Shown here one piece after another: positions 1-9,125 of a stretch of DNA of 64,000 nt. Made by a program: the position numbers and the translations under genes. The notes below the pieces were generated by a model that did no database searches, had not been told where the DNA came from, and was given only the letters and a program-made list of their open reading frames with translations. The stretch comes from Clostridiales bacterium NK3B98. GTDB taxonomy: Bacteria; Bacillota; Clostridia; Oscillospirales; Oscillospiraceae. Each line of letters opens with the position of its first letter. Position 1 is the first letter of the stretch. The stretch is from assembly GCA_000421005.1 (NCBI GenBank), contig ATWA01000008.1:1-64000 (forward strand). Direction: 5' to 3'.

Positions 1-130
1 CCCCCTCTTTGAGTGAGCCCGTCTTGAAAACGTGCCAGTGGCACGTTTTAGGGCGAGTGGGATAAAGTGCGAAGCACAACCTCTGCGGAAGGCTGTCAGC
101 GTAGCTGACTGGGGGAGCCCCCCAAGCGGA
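1..130. repeat. MITE-like dispersed repeat, cut by the window edge
   Basis: This stretch carries no gene but is dense in short inverted repeats. An AAAACGTGCC/GGCACGTTTT hairpin lies around 28-50, a GTCAGC-gta-GCTGAC hairpin at 95-109, and a GGGGGAGCCCCCC palindrome around 111-123. Such small non-coding hairpin-rich elements are commonly scattered through Oscillospiraceae genomes (recalled knowledge, not searched here). The left end is missing because the window starts inside it. Confidence 0.45.
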
Positions 131-184
131 TTCAAATAGATAACCACATTCTACTAATACAAATTCCCATAAAGATACCGTAAC

Positions 185-212
185 GTAGGGGCGATTCATG
201 AATCGCCCCTAC
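185..212. repeat. 28-bp perfect palindrome
   Basis: The two 14-nt arms (GTAGGGGCGATTCA and its complement) form an unbroken palindrome with no loop. It lies about 50 bp upstream of the first gene. It could be a dispersed palindromic repeat, an operator or a rho-independent hairpin. No U-tract follows, so a repeat unit is the likeliest reading. Confidence 0.6.
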
Positions 213-265
213 AAAATCTCATGGGATTGGTCAGGAAACGGTACAATACTCAAGAGGTTATTGCT

Positions 266-943
266 ATGATGCTCTTTTTCCAGATCGCGTTTACCATGTT
301 CCTTGCGGAATTGGGGGACAAGACCCAGCTTCTCATGGTTGCCATGACCTCCAAGTACAAGCTGCGGGACATCATTCTCGGCGCAGGCATTGCCATTCTG
401 GTGCTCAACGGGCTGGCTGTGGGGCTGGGGTCGCTGATTTCCACCCTGATTCCCGGCTGGGTCATCAAGCTGGCTGCGGGACTCGCCTTCTTCTACTTCG
501 CCGCCTCCATGCTGGACGGGGAGGAAGACGAGGAGGAAGGAAACGAGAAAAACGCCGCCCATCCCATTTTGGCGGTGTTTGGCACCTTCTTCCTTGCCGA
601 GCTGGGGGACAAGACCCAGCTCACCGCCATCACCTTTGCCGCCGCAGAGGGGGCACGCCATGCGCTGGTGGTGTGGCTGGCCTGTTCGCTGGGACTGTTC
701 GCCGCCGATCTGGTAGGGATGCTGCTGGGACACCTGCTGAAAAGCAAACTGCCGGAGGGTGCGCTGGATACCGCCGCCCTGCTCATTTTCGCCGCCTTCG
801 GCACTGTGACAGTGCGGGAGGGATTGTCGCTTTTCGGTCTGAATGAGCCCCTGTGCTGGTCGCTGTCGGGGCTGGCGCTGGTCTGCCTGTCGCTGGTGCT
901 GATTGCAAAAAACAGGAACGCTTCTCGCAGCAAGAATAATTAA
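266..943 (+). CDS. GDT1/UPF0016 (TMEM165-like) family membrane cation transporter
   Basis: Integral membrane protein of 225 residues built from two homologous halves. Each half opens with the family signature ELGDKTQ (near residues 11 and 114), which lies inside transmembrane helices and forms the cation site. Family members move Mn2+ (and Ca2+/H+), so manganese export is the best guess. A charged Asp/Glu loop (around residues 78-90, DGEEDEEEG) separates the halves. The ATG at 266 is preferred over an upstream in-frame ATG at 221 because AGAGG sits about 9 nt before it and because family proteins begin at the first hydrophobic helix. The gene stands alone, with no obvious manganese riboswitch upstream. 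Confidence 0.85.
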   Translation: MMLFFQIAFTMFLAELGDKTQLLMVAMTSKYKLRDIILGAGIAILVLNGLAVGLGSLISTLIPGWVIKLAAGLAFFYFAASMLDGEEDEEEGNEKNAAHPILAVFGTFFLAELGDKTQLTAITFAAAEGARHALVVWLACSLGLFAADLVGMLLGHLLKSKLPEGALDTAALLIFAAFGTVTVREGLSLFGLNEPLCWSLSGLALVCLSLVLIAKNRNASRSKNN

Positions 944-977
944 CTGCCAGAGCAAAAAGAGAATATCAGCAAAAATG

Positions 978-1049
978 CGGCTGTGTCCCGGTTGATTATT
1001 AGCACTCAAAAAGAATGAGTGCTAATTCTTTACAAACAGGACACAGCCG
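978..1049. repeat. Inverted repeat enclosing the CIRCE operator
   Basis: CGGCTGTGTCC at 978-988 is the exact reverse complement of GGACACAGCCG at 1039-1049. The 50-nt interval between the arms contains the whole CIRCE element and the -35 box. In RNA, the outer stem and the CIRCE stem would stack into one long hairpin, which could end transcription from the upstream gene. Confidence 0.6.
999..1025. promoter_or_regulatory. CIRCE operator (HrcA binding site)
   Basis: TTAGCACTC (999-1007), a 9-nt spacer, and GAGTGCTAA (1017-1025) match the CIRCE consensus without a mismatch. CIRCE is the operator of the heat-shock repressor HrcA. It sits 3 bp upstream of a -35 box and about 140 bp before hsp20, so it probably controls hsp20 and clpB. 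Confidence 0.95.
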
Positions 1050-1058
1050 ATTCATAAT
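1029..1058 (+). promoter_or_regulatory. Sigma-A type promoter of hsp20-clpB
   Basis: TTTACA at 1029-1034 and CATAAT at 1053-1058 are separated by 18 bp, directly downstream of the CIRCE operator. HrcA bound to CIRCE would crowd RNA polymerase at this site. Confidence 0.65.
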
Positions 1059-1165
1059 TTGTTCACAAGTGCGGGGTATCTTATAGTCAAACAAAAAGAT
1101 GACCACGGCTTCAAGGGTCGACGAAGGCAAAGCCTTCCCAATGGTCACAGAAAGGATGTTGACTT

Positions 1166-1600
1166 ATGTATCTGATGCCTTTTGGACGTCGCAATGACAG
1201 TATGATGAACCTGCTGGATCAAATGGAGCGCAGCTTCTGGAAGGATACCGGCGCAAGCTTCTCCTCCTTCCCCACGGACATCAAGGACGAGGGAGACCAC
1301 TTCACCCTCACCGCTGAGCTGCCCGGCTTCAACAAGGAGGACATTCACCTGAGCCTCCACGACGGCGTGCTCACCATCTCCGCCAACCATGAGGAGAATA
1401 AGGAGGAGAAGGATGAGAAGGATGAGAAGGGCAACTATCTGTGCCGGGAGCGCCACTACGGCAGCTATCAGCGCAGCTTCTCCGTCTCCGGCATTCAGGA
1501 AGAGCATATCTCCGCCAAGTATGAGAGCGGCGTGCTCCATCTGACCCTGCCCAAGGAGACTCCTGAGGTGCCTGTAGCTCGTCAGATCGAGATTCAGTAA
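1166..1600 (+). CDS. Small heat-shock protein (Hsp20/alpha-crystallin family)
   Basis: ATP-independent holdase of 144 residues that binds unfolding proteins and hands them to ClpB/DnaK. The alpha-crystallin domain spans about residues 36-140. It has the typical FTLTAELPGF strand region, the DGVLTISA segment, and the conserved SGVLHLTLPK motif near residue 120. A lysine/glutamate-rich insert (EENKEEKDEKDEKGN) sits in the middle loop. AGAAAGGA lies about 10 nt before the ATG. The gene follows a CIRCE operator and precedes clpB by 93 nt, so the two chaperones probably form one HrcA-controlled unit with a partial terminator between them. Confidence 0.93.
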   Translation: MYLMPFGRRNDSMMNLLDQMERSFWKDTGASFSSFPTDIKDEGDHFTLTAELPGFNKEDIHLSLHDGVLTISANHEENKEEKDEKDEKGNYLCRERHYGSYQRSFSVSGIQEEHISAKYESGVLHLTLPKETPEVPVARQIEIQ

Positions 1601-1606
1601 ACAACG

Positions 1607-1633
1607 AAAACGGGGCGGAAACGCCCCGTTTTT
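1607..1633 (+). terminator. Rho-independent terminator after hsp20
   Basis: AAAACGGGGCG and CGCCCCGTTTTT form a GC-rich stem with a very short loop, followed by a T-run. No separate promoter is obvious before clpB, so it may act as an attenuator that lowers clpB relative to hsp20. Confidence 0.85.
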
Positions 1634-1693
1634 CCGGTAAATAGGAAAGGTTCCGGGCGTTTGCCCGACCACCGTGAAAGGGGTGTTTGACCT

Positions 1694-4288
1694 ATGGCAA
1701 ATCTGAACTATACGAAAAAATCTCTGGAGGCGCTGCAATCCGCCCGCAGTCTGGGCGTGGAGTACGGCTGTCCCCAGATTGAGCAGGTTCACGTCCTGCT
1801 TGCCCTGCTGGAGCAGGAGGGGGGATTGATTCCCCAGCTGGTGGAGGCCATCGGCCCCTCTGCCGAGAGTCTGAAAGCCGCCGTCCGGGCAGAGGTGGAA
1901 AAGCTGCCCAAGGTGTCCGGGGCGGGGCGAGAGGCGGACAAGGTCTATGTCTCCCAAGAGGAAGACCGGGCGCTGAAGGCCGCCGAGGACGAGGCAAAGA
2001 CCATGCGGGATGAGTACATCTCGGTGGAGCATCTGTTTCTGGGTCTGATCGTGAAGGCCGACCGGGTGCTGAGCCGCCTGTTTCGCACCTATGACATCAC
2101 CCGTGAGAAGACGCTGGCCGCCCTGTCCACCATCCGGGGCAATCAGCAGGTGAACACCGACGACCCGGAGTCCACCTACGACGCCCTGAAAAAGTACGGC
2201 ACTGATCTGGTAGAGCGTGCCAGAGCACACAAGCTGGACCCGGTGATCGGGCGGGATGATGAAATCCGAAATGTCATCCGTATTCTTTCCCGAAAGACCA
2301 AGAACAACCCGGTGCTCATCGGCGAGCCGGGCGTGGGTAAGACCGCCATCGCCGAGGGACTTGCCCAGCGGATTGAAGCCGGAGACGTGCCGGACAAGAT
2401 GAAGAATCAGACCATCTTCTCTCTGGATATGGGTGCTTTGATCGCCGGTGCAAAATACCGGGGCGAGTTTGAGGAACGGCTGAAAGCGGTGCTCAACGAG
2501 GTGAAGAAGTCGGAGGGGCGGATTATTCTGTTCATCGACGAGCTGCACACCGTGGTAGGCGCTGGCAAGACAGAGGGCTCCATGGACGCAGGCAACCTGC
2601 TAAAGCCCATGCTGGCACGGGGTGAGCTGCACTGCATTGGCGCTACCACCCTGGACGAGTACCGGAAGTATATCGAAAAAGACGCCGCTTTGGAGCGCCG
2701 GTTCCAGCCGGTGATGGTGAACCAGCCTACGGTGGAAGACGCCATCGCCATTCTCCGTGGCTTGAAGGAGCGCTACGAGGTGTTCCACGGGGTGAAGATT
2801 CAGGACAACGCCATTATTGCCGCCGCCACCCTGTCTGACCGGTATATCACCGACCGTTTCCTGCCGGACAAAGCCATTGATCTGGTGGATGAGGCCTGCG
2901 CCATGATCCGCACCGAGATCGACTCCATGCCCACCGAGCTGGACGTGATCTCCCGGAAGATCACCCAGTTGGAAATCGAGGAAACCGCCCTGAAAAAGGA
3001 GACGGATCAGCTCTCTCAGGAGCGGCTGCATCAGTTGCAGGAGGAGCTGTCCGACCTGCGGGAGGATTTCAAGGCAAAAAAGGCACAGTGGGACAACGAG
3101 AAGAACGCCATCGGTCACGTCCAAAGCCTGCGGGAGCAGATCGAGAGTTTGAAGGCGGAGCTGGATACCGCTCAGCGCAACGGCAACTACGAAAAGGCGG
3201 GACAGATTCAGTATTCCCAACTGCCCCAGCTGCAAAAGGCGCTGGAGCAGGAGGAGGCCATTGCCGCCGAGGGCAAGCGCCGCTCCCTGCTGCGTGACAG
3301 GGTGACCGAGGAGGAAATCGCCCGGATTGTGGAGCGTTGGACGGGGATTCCCGTGTCCAAGCTGATGGAGGGCGAACGGGAGAAGCTGCTGCACATGGAG
3401 GACATTCTCCATCAGCGGGTGATCGGTCAGGATGAGGCAGTGCGCCGGGTGTCTGAGGCGATTCTCCGCTCCCGGGCGGGGATTCAGGACCCCAACCGTC
3501 CCATTGGCTCCTTCCTCTTCCTTGGTCCCACCGGCGTGGGCAAGACAGAGCTTGCGAAGACGCTGGCGGAGACCCTTTTTGACAGCCAGAAAAACATGGT
3601 GCGTATTGACATGAGCGAGTACATGGAGAAATACTCTGTCTCCCGGCTCATCGGAGCACCTCCCGGATATGTGGGCTACGAGGAGGGCGGACAGCTCACC
3701 GAAGCAGTACGCCGCCAGCCCTATTCTGTGGTGCTGTTTGACGAGGTGGAAAAAGCGCATCCCGACGTGTTCAATGTGCTGTTGCAGGTGCTGGACGACG
3801 GACGGATTACCGACGGTCAGGGCAGGACGGTGGATTTCAAAAACACCATCCTCATCCTCACCTCCAATCTGGGCAGCCAATACCTGCTGGACGGCATTGA
3901 CAGCGAGGGCGAGATCGTCCCCGAGGCGAAGGACGCGGTGGAAAAGCTGCTGAAACAGTCCTTCCGTCCGGAATTTTTGAACCGTCTGGATGAGATTGTG
4001 TTCTACAAGCCCCTGACCCGGGACAACATCGGCGGCATCATCAAGCTGCTGGTCAACGACCTGAACCGCCGTCTGGCAGACCGTCAGCTCAGTGTAGAGC
4101 TGACCCCCGCCGCCGAGGACTTTGTGGTGGAGCAAAGCTATGACCCCGCCTTTGGCGCAAGACCGCTGCGCCGCTATTTGCAGCACACCGTGGAGACGCT
4201 GATCGCCCGGAAACTGGTAGCGGAGGATGTGGCACCCAATACCAAATTTGTGGTGGACAGAGAGGAAGATCATCTGACTGTTCGCTAA
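1694..4288 (+). CDS. clpB: ATP-dependent disaggregase ClpB
   Basis: Hexameric AAA+ chaperone of 864 residues that pulls polypeptides out of aggregates together with DnaK and small heat-shock proteins. A double Clp N-domain covers about residues 1-145. The first AAA+ domain has Walker A GEPGVGKT at 210-217 and Walker B around ILFIDE. A long coiled-coil middle domain (about 400-540) marks ClpB rather than ClpC. The second AAA+ domain has GPTGVGKT from residue 611, and the C-terminal ClpB domain ends the protein. Length matches the usual 860-870 residues. AAAGGGGTG precedes the ATG. It lies behind hsp20 and the CIRCE operator, which suggests HrcA rather than CtsR control; no CtsR-type heptad repeat was noticed. 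Confidence 0.97.
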   Translation: MANLNYTKKSLEALQSARSLGVEYGCPQIEQVHVLLALLEQEGGLIPQLVEAIGPSAESLKAAVRAEVEKLPKVSGAGREADKVYVSQEEDRALKAAEDEAKTMRDEYISVEHLFLGLIVKADRVLSRLFRTYDITREKTLAALSTIRGNQQVNTDDPESTYDALKKYGTDLVERARAHKLDPVIGRDDEIRNVIRILSRKTKNNPVLIGEPGVGKTAIAEGLAQRIEAGDVPDKMKNQTIFSLDMGALIAGAKYRGEFEERLKAVLNEVKKSEGRIILFIDELHTVVGAGKTEGSMDAGNLLKPMLARGELHCIGATTLDEYRKYIEKDAALERRFQPVMVNQPTVEDAIAILRGLKERYEVFHGVKIQDNAIIAAATLSDRYITDRFLPDKAIDLVDEACAMIRTEIDSMPTELDVISRKITQLEIEETALKKETDQLSQERLHQLQEELSDLREDFKAKKAQWDNEKNAIGHVQSLREQIESLKAELDTAQRNGNYEKAGQIQYSQLPQLQKALEQEEAIAAEGKRRSLLRDRVTEEEIARIVERWTGIPVSKLMEGEREKLLHMEDILHQRVIGQDEAVRRVSEAILRSRAGIQDPNRPIGSFLFLGPTGVGKTELAKTLAETLFDSQKNMVRIDMSEYMEKYSVSRLIGAPPGYVGYEEGGQLTEAVRRQPYSVVLFDEVEKAHPDVFNVLLQVLDDGRITDGQGRTVDFKNTILILTSNLGSQYLLDGIDSEGEIVPEAKDAVEKLLKQSFRPEFLNRLDEIVFYKPLTRDNIGGIIKLLVNDLNRRLADRQLSVELTPAAEDFVVEQSYDPAFGARPLRRYLQHTVETLIARKLVAEDVAPNTKFVVDREEDHLTVR

Positions 4289-4294
4289 GTGAGC

Positions 4295-4364
4295 AAACGC
4301 CCGCTGGCACTTGTCAGCGGGCGTTTGGGCTATGACAAAGCCACCGGCGAAACCGGTGGCTTTG
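4295..4364. terminator. Two back-to-back terminator hairpins between convergent genes
   Basis: AAACGCCCGCTG...CAGCGGGCGTTT (4295-4327) follows clpB. A second hairpin CAAAGCCACCGG...CCGGTGGCTTTG (4336-4364) faces the 3' end of the minus-strand gene. Together they separate the convergent transcription units. Confidence 0.8.
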
Positions 4365-4401
4365 CTCGTTTCAGTTGAGACTGGTTGGATGCTGTATCAG
4401 A

Positions 4402-7400
4402 TCAAAAATAGCACCAGACATGGGCGCCTGCTTTGGCTTTCACATAGCCACCGTCCGTCGGAATCTGGGTATCATAGAAGAATTTACCCGTGTGGGCAGG
4501 ATCGGTGGGGTCATAGTCCTGGCTTCTGCTGATCGTCTCAATGTAGGGGATGCCGAAGGGGCCAGAATCCTTTCTGCCGCTGTACACATCTACATCCATC
4601 ACATGGGTCTTGCCGTAGCCGTTCTTCATGATGTCCTGAATCAGATAGGCAAAGATTGCCTGGCAGCGGATGCAGCCATTGGAGTTGTTTTGGTTATTAC
4701 TGAGCTGGTTGTAGGTAAACGCCATTATTCCGTAGGTATCTGGGCTTCTGTACAACACAGAGTGGAAATACGCAGTACTGTTCTTCAACCGGGTGGCATA
4801 GCGTTCATAGCATCCGGGCTCGGAGTTCATGAAGCCCTCCACTCCGGATCCTTTATTGATATAGCAGCTGCGATAGCCTCTTCCGTAGATGGTCATCTCC
4901 AGATTTCCCGCACACCGGAAGGTAACCGCCGGGATGCAGAAGCTATTCGTCTGGCTGTCATAGAGCAAGATATTAACATGGCTGGCATAGTCATCATCTC
5001 TGCATAGATAGACCTCCATGCGGGTTTCCATCTCCCGCATTTTCTTGCCGAAGGTGTAGTACAGATTGGTGGAGACTGCGCCTGTCTTGGGGTGGAAATA
5101 GTATTTGTATGTCTGTCCATTGCGTCTGACATAGTTCCAGCCGGAGAGGAGCAGACCCTGACTGTCCACAAAGTACATCTTTCCGTTCTTTTTGACCCAG
5201 GTGGAACGCTCTTTGCCGCTCCAGCGGATCCGGAAACCAACGCCGTTTTTCTCATAGGTTCCCAGCCAGTTCTTGCCGTCCCGCTTGGCAACGCCACGCA
5301 CGGTATAGTAGTAATCCACCTTGGTGTTGGTCACTTTGGTATCCAGATAGGTGGTGCCATTCACCAGAGACAACAGCTCCCATTTGCCTTTGGCGCCCTT
5401 TTTCCGGTAGATACGGTAGCTGTCCGCCCCTGACACAGCGCTCCACTTGATCTTTGCGCCCTTGGAAGTAGGATCTGTCGCCTCCAGGCTGCCGGGTTTG
5501 GCCAGATAGAACAGTGGCATACCCGCAGCCATATAGCCGCTGAGTACCTTGTATTTGTTGATTGCACGCACCGTGTAGTAGACCATAGTGCCGGACTTCA
5601 GCTTGGTCACGCTGGTATCCACAAAGGCCGTAGTAGAGCCCTTGTTCACGGTGCCAACCCTCTTCCACGCTCCATTTGCCCCTGTCTTGCGGTAGATGTT
5701 GTATCCGACGGCGCCGATGGACTGCTTCCACTCCACCTTGGAGCCGGTATAGTAATTGGATACAGCGGCCAACACAGGCGTTTTCACATACAGAATCTTA
5801 TTCCATGTGTAGGAGCCCCAATCGGCATTGTTCGCCAGCCTCACCCTGTTGATGTCGCCGCCGCCATAGTATGGACGTACTGCGTACCCATAGATCGTTC
5901 CGCTGGTCAGGTTAACGTCCTTATCGTAAATATAAGCCGTAGCGCCGTTGACAGGCTTTACATTTGCGATCACTTCAGTCTTGTTGTTTGCTGTCCGGAA
6001 TACCCGGTAGCCGTTGGCTCTGGAATCGGTGCTCCATGTCACCTTCATCGCCGCCTGTGTCATAGCAGGCGTCACCTTCAGCGGGGCATGGTAGATCTCC
6101 GGCGTTTTGCGTTTACTCCATGCGGAATAGGTCTTTTTTCCTGCCTTATCCTTCACATAGGTACGCAGGGCAATATAATAGGTAGTGCCATTCTTCACGT
6201 CTGTGTAGGTGTAAGTAGTGTTCTTGCCCGCATCTATGACCTTACCCCACTTGCCATCCGCAGCGGTGCGGAACGTGAGCTCATAGCCGCTGACGCCGCT
6301 GACTTTACTCCAGACAAGCACCAGCCCCTTGTGGTTGCTGAACACATTGTCAAGTCCCAGGCGGGTGATACGCACCTGCCGTCCCTCACTCCAGAAGGTC
6401 AGGTCAGTAATCTCCCGGGAGGCCATTTCCGTTGCGTTTCCATAGCAGGCCCACACCGTATAGGTATACTCCACGCCGTTTTGTGCGGTGGCATCCTTGT
6501 AGGTCAGGGTGGCGGGATTTGTGATGTTTGCAATGACACTGACGGTCTTGCTGTTCCCCGTCTGGCGTCCCAGTCGATAGCCGGTAGCGCTTGCGTCCGC
6601 CTTCCAGTTCAGCTCTACCCCGCCTATGCCATTGATTGCAGTCAGCTTCAGGGGAGACACCAGCGCCACGGATTTGGAAAGGTCTGTGCGCTCATCCGCG
6701 GCAAAGCTGGATGCGTCGCCCCGCTTGGCCGCTGCCTGATAGAAGTAGCGCTTGCCGCCTGTCACCTGTGTATCGGTGTAGGTCAGGTCGGCACCGGTGT
6801 AGACTACCGTCCACTCGCCGCCGTTTTCGCTGCGGCGCAGCTCATAAGAGGTGGCTCCATCACTCTGGGTCCAGCTCACCACGATCTGATCTGCCTTCGG
6901 TGCCGCTTTCGTCTCCGGTACGCTCAGCCAAGTAACCGGGGTTGCCGCCACAGGCGCAGTCCATTTGGTTGCTTCGCCGTAGTTTTCGTCCCCCGCCATC
7001 GCTGAAGCATCACCTGTGTAGGCACGGACGCTGTAAGTATAGGTTTTGCCGCTGGTAACCCCTTGATCCAGATAGGCCAGCGTCTGCGGATCGCCAACAT
7101 CAGCCAGTTTGGCATTCTCCGCTCCCTCTTCCATGCGGAAGATCCGGTAGCCTGTGGCCTGATTGACCGCTTTCCACGTCAGGGAGACACCCTGTGCCTC
7201 ATTTTCGGCTGTGACAGTCTCTCCGGTCATGGTACGCACAGGCTCTGCGCTCTGCTCAGCCTCCTGCGCCGCCTTCACAAGACCGTTCACATATTCCTGC
7301 TCTTCCAAGCTGCCGGTGAACAGTCCGTTGGTCTGCTCCTGCTGATTGAAGGCAAACAGGTAGCTCTCGTGGATTTCCGCCTCGGCGTTGACATAGACCT

Positions 7401-7998
7401 CCCGGCCAACATACACCAGCCGCTGACCCTGCTCTGCTGCCTGATTGATGTCCGCCTCTGCCACGGGAGCAGTGCGCAGATCCAGATAACCCTGCGCCGC
7501 AACCGTTTCCGGCTCCTCAGTCTGGAGAACGCCTTCCTTATAGTAGAAGAAGAAGGGATGGTCAAAACGCTCCTGCTCGTCCTGCAGGGCGTAGTCATAG
7601 AACGCCACCACGCCGGTGTACTTCTCCTGTACGTTCTCCGCAGTGGGCTGGGGCTCCTGCTCTTCGGGGGCAAGCACCTGATCCATGGTCATCGTGGGAT
7701 AGACCACCAGCTCCTCCGGTGCCAGATACCTGCCCTGCTCATCCACATAGACAGGCAGGGTTTCCGCAGTCTGAGCCTCTACCGCGTTTGCAAGCGCCTC
7801 CGGCTCCTGCTCCATCTCCTGTCCCTCAGAGACCTTCTGCCCCGTCTGCTGCTGTTGCTGCGCCGGCTCACTCACCGCATAGGCAGGCTGCTGCTTTGCG
7901 CTGGAAGCCTCTTCTACCGCAGCCGCAGGCAGCGCCAGAAGCATCACAACTGCCAACAGCAGGCTGATACCGCGCTTCATAATCTGTCCACTCAACAT
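4402..7998 (-). CDS. Secreted fibronectin-type-III repeat protein with C-terminal L,D-transpeptidase-like (YkuD) domain
   Basis: Exported protein of 1198 residues. A signal peptide (MKRGISLLLAVVMLLALPAAA, from residue 7) is followed by a Gln/Glu-rich stretch. At least seven fibronectin-III-like modules follow (about residues 265-900), each with the pattern V.L.W....A.GYRI.R. A short aromatic SGWNYVRR/KTGAVS segment around residue 950 resembles cell-wall-binding repeats. The C-terminal domain has FHSVLY (His1079) and SNGCIRC (Cys1109), matching the L,D-transpeptidase H...S-x-G-C-I-R layout, so it probably cross-links peptidoglycan or anchors protein to it. The usual His of SHGC is Asn. AAAGGAG lies 6 nt before the ATG at 7998, which supports that start over the internal one at 7980. 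Confidence 0.8.
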   Translation of the reverse strand: MLSGQIMKRGISLLLAVVMLLALPAAAVEEASSAKQQPAYAVSEPAQQQQQTGQKVSEGQEMEQEPEALANAVEAQTAETLPVYVDEQGRYLAPEELVVYPTMTMDQVLAPEEQEPQPTAENVQEKYTGVVAFYDYALQDEQERFDHPFFFYYKEGVLQTEEPETVAAQGYLDLRTAPVAEADINQAAEQGQRLVYVGREVYVNAEAEIHESYLFAFNQQEQTNGLFTGSLEEQEYVNGLVKAAQEAEQSAEPVRTMTGETVTAENEAQGVSLTWKAVNQATGYRIFRMEEGAENAKLADVGDPQTLAYLDQGVTSGKTYTYSVRAYTGDASAMAGDENYGEATKWTAPVAATPVTWLSVPETKAAPKADQIVVSWTQSDGATSYELRRSENGGEWTVVYTGADLTYTDTQVTGGKRYFYQAAAKRGDASSFAADERTDLSKSVALVSPLKLTAINGIGGVELNWKADASATGYRLGRQTGNSKTVSVIANITNPATLTYKDATAQNGVEYTYTVWACYGNATEMASREITDLTFWSEGRQVRITRLGLDNVFSNHKGLVLVWSKVSGVSGYELTFRTAADGKWGKVIDAGKNTTYTYTDVKNGTTYYIALRTYVKDKAGKKTYSAWSKRKTPEIYHAPLKVTPAMTQAAMKVTWSTDSRANGYRVFRTANNKTEVIANVKPVNGATAYIYDKDVNLTSGTIYGYAVRPYYGGGDINRVRLANNADWGSYTWNKILYVKTPVLAAVSNYYTGSKVEWKQSIGAVGYNIYRKTGANGAWKRVGTVNKGSTTAFVDTSVTKLKSGTMVYYTVRAINKYKVLSGYMAAGMPLFYLAKPGSLEATDPTSKGAKIKWSAVSGADSYRIYRKKGAKGKWELLSLVNGTTYLDTKVTNTKVDYYYTVRGVAKRDGKNWLGTYEKNGVGFRIRWSGKERSTWVKKNGKMYFVDSQGLLLSGWNYVRRNGQTYKYYFHPKTGAVSTNLYYTFGKKMREMETRMEVYLCRDDDYASHVNILLYDSQTNSFCIPAVTFRCAGNLEMTIYGRGYRSCYINKGSGVEGFMNSEPGCYERYATRLKNSTAYFHSVLYRSPDTYGIMAFTYNQLSNNQNNSNGCIRCQAIFAYLIQDIMKNGYGKTHVMDVDVYSGRKDSGPFGIPYIETISRSQDYDPTDPAHTGKFFYDTQIPTDGGYVKAKAGAHVWCYF

Positions 7999-8056
7999 AG
8001 AACACTCCTTTGTCTCATTCCATCACTTCTGTATGGTCAGCCACTTTGAAAATATG

Positions 8057-8836
8057 TCACGGAATACGGAAAAAACGTCTGCCGTTTTCGGTGGTAATAG
8101 CGGCGGCTTCCTCCAGAGAAACCTGCCAGATCTCAGCCAGCCTGGCCGCCACCTGCCACACCCGCAGAGAGGAATTTCTGCGCCGGGTTTTATCCTCCGC
8201 CGTGCGGGGATAGGGGATCATGTAAGGGGAGTCCGTCTCGATCATCACCCGATCCCGGGGTACCGCCGCCGCCGCTTCAATGGCTCTGCGGGCGTTGGGA
8301 AAGGTAAGCGCTCCGGTGAAGGAGATCATCCAGCCCCGGTCTACCAGCTCTTTTGCCTGCTGCGCAGCACCGGAGAAGCAGTGGAACACCCCCCGCACAC
8401 CGGGGTAGGCACGCACCGCCTCCATTGCGTCGGCGTGGGCCTCCCGGTCGTGGAAGATCACAGGCAGATCCAGCTCCTGCGCCAGCTCCATCTGGCGGTA
8501 CAGTCCCGCCTTTTGCTGCTGGTGGGGGGCGTAGTCCTCCCAATAGTAGTCCAGGCCGATCTCTCCGATTGCCCTGACCTTGTCCTCCATGGCCAGAGCA
8601 CGAAGCTGCTCCAGCGCAGCGTCGTCCAGCTTTTCGATGTCCGATGGGTGGAAGCCCACTGCGGCATATACATGGTCAAAGCGTTTGGCATACTCCACTG
8701 CTTTGCGGGAGCTGTCCAGCTCGCACCCGGGGTTCAGGATCAGCTCTACCCCCTGCTCCGGCATGGATGCCAGAAGCGTATCCCGATCCTGATCGAAGGC
8801 TTTGCTGTCATAATGGGCATGGGTGTCAAAATACAT
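8057..8836 (-). CDS. tatD: TatD family metal-dependent DNase
   Basis: Predicted cytoplasmic 3'-5' exonuclease/deoxyribonuclease of 259 residues with a metal-binding TIM barrel. Visible family motifs in order: THAHYD at the N-terminus, GFHPSD, EIGLDYY, FHDREAH, HCFSG and ETDSPYM, which together supply the metal ligands. The start at 8836 is chosen because GGAGG lies 7 nt upstream and THAHYD then falls at the usual position; a longer frame reaches 8902 without a ribosome binding site. The gene is transcribed away from the amidase operon and lies 58 nt upstream of the fibronectin-repeat gene. Confidence 0.95.
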   Translation of the reverse strand: MYFDTHAHYDSKAFDQDRDTLLASMPEQGVELILNPGCELDSSRKAVEYAKRFDHVYAAVGFHPSDIEKLDDAALEQLRALAMEDKVRAIGEIGLDYYWEDYAPHQQQKAGLYRQMELAQELDLPVIFHDREAHADAMEAVRAYPGVRGVFHCFSGAAQQAKELVDRGWMISFTGALTFPNARRAIEAAAAVPRDRVMIETDSPYMIPYPRTAEDKTRRRNSSLRVWQVAARLAEIWQVSLEEAAAITTENGRRFFRIP

Positions 8837-8880
8837 ATCGTCCTCCAGACAGGAGCGCACTCCCACTCGTATTCTATTAT

Positions 8881-8909
8881 AGTATAACCTTGAACAAACC
8901 AAAAAGCAA
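8881..8909 (-). promoter_or_regulatory. Promoter of tatD
   Basis: On the minus strand, TTGCTT (8904-8909) and TATACT (8881-8886) are spaced by 17 bp, about 45 bp before the tatD start. Confidence 0.6.
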
Positions 8910-9043
8910 CTTACGATTCTTTAAAAATTACAATTTCTGTTTGGTTTTTCCACAGCCAGTGCAATGCCCTTTGCCTTCTACCCCGTCTGAGCCGCCCGTT
9001 GCAAAAACTTTCCCGTTTTCGATACCTGTTTCTCTTTTGTGCG

Positions 9044-9072
9044 TTGCGAAACCGGCAAAAAAATGTTACAAT
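9044..9072 (+). promoter_or_regulatory. Promoter of the amidase operon
   Basis: TTGCGA (9044-9049) and TACAAT (9067-9072) with a 17-bp spacer lie 54 bp before the amidase start. The 8837-9125 interval holds only this promoter and the divergent tatD promoter. Confidence 0.7.
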
Positions 9073-9125
9073 AGAGTGTGAGCGGTCAAATTACGCTTCT
9101 GATTCTGTTTTCGGAGGAAGAACGC

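Noticed and set aside
1-265. Manganese (yybP-ykoY) riboswitch before the GDT1-family gene
   Set aside because: The conserved loop sequences of that riboswitch were not found; the region is repeat sequence.
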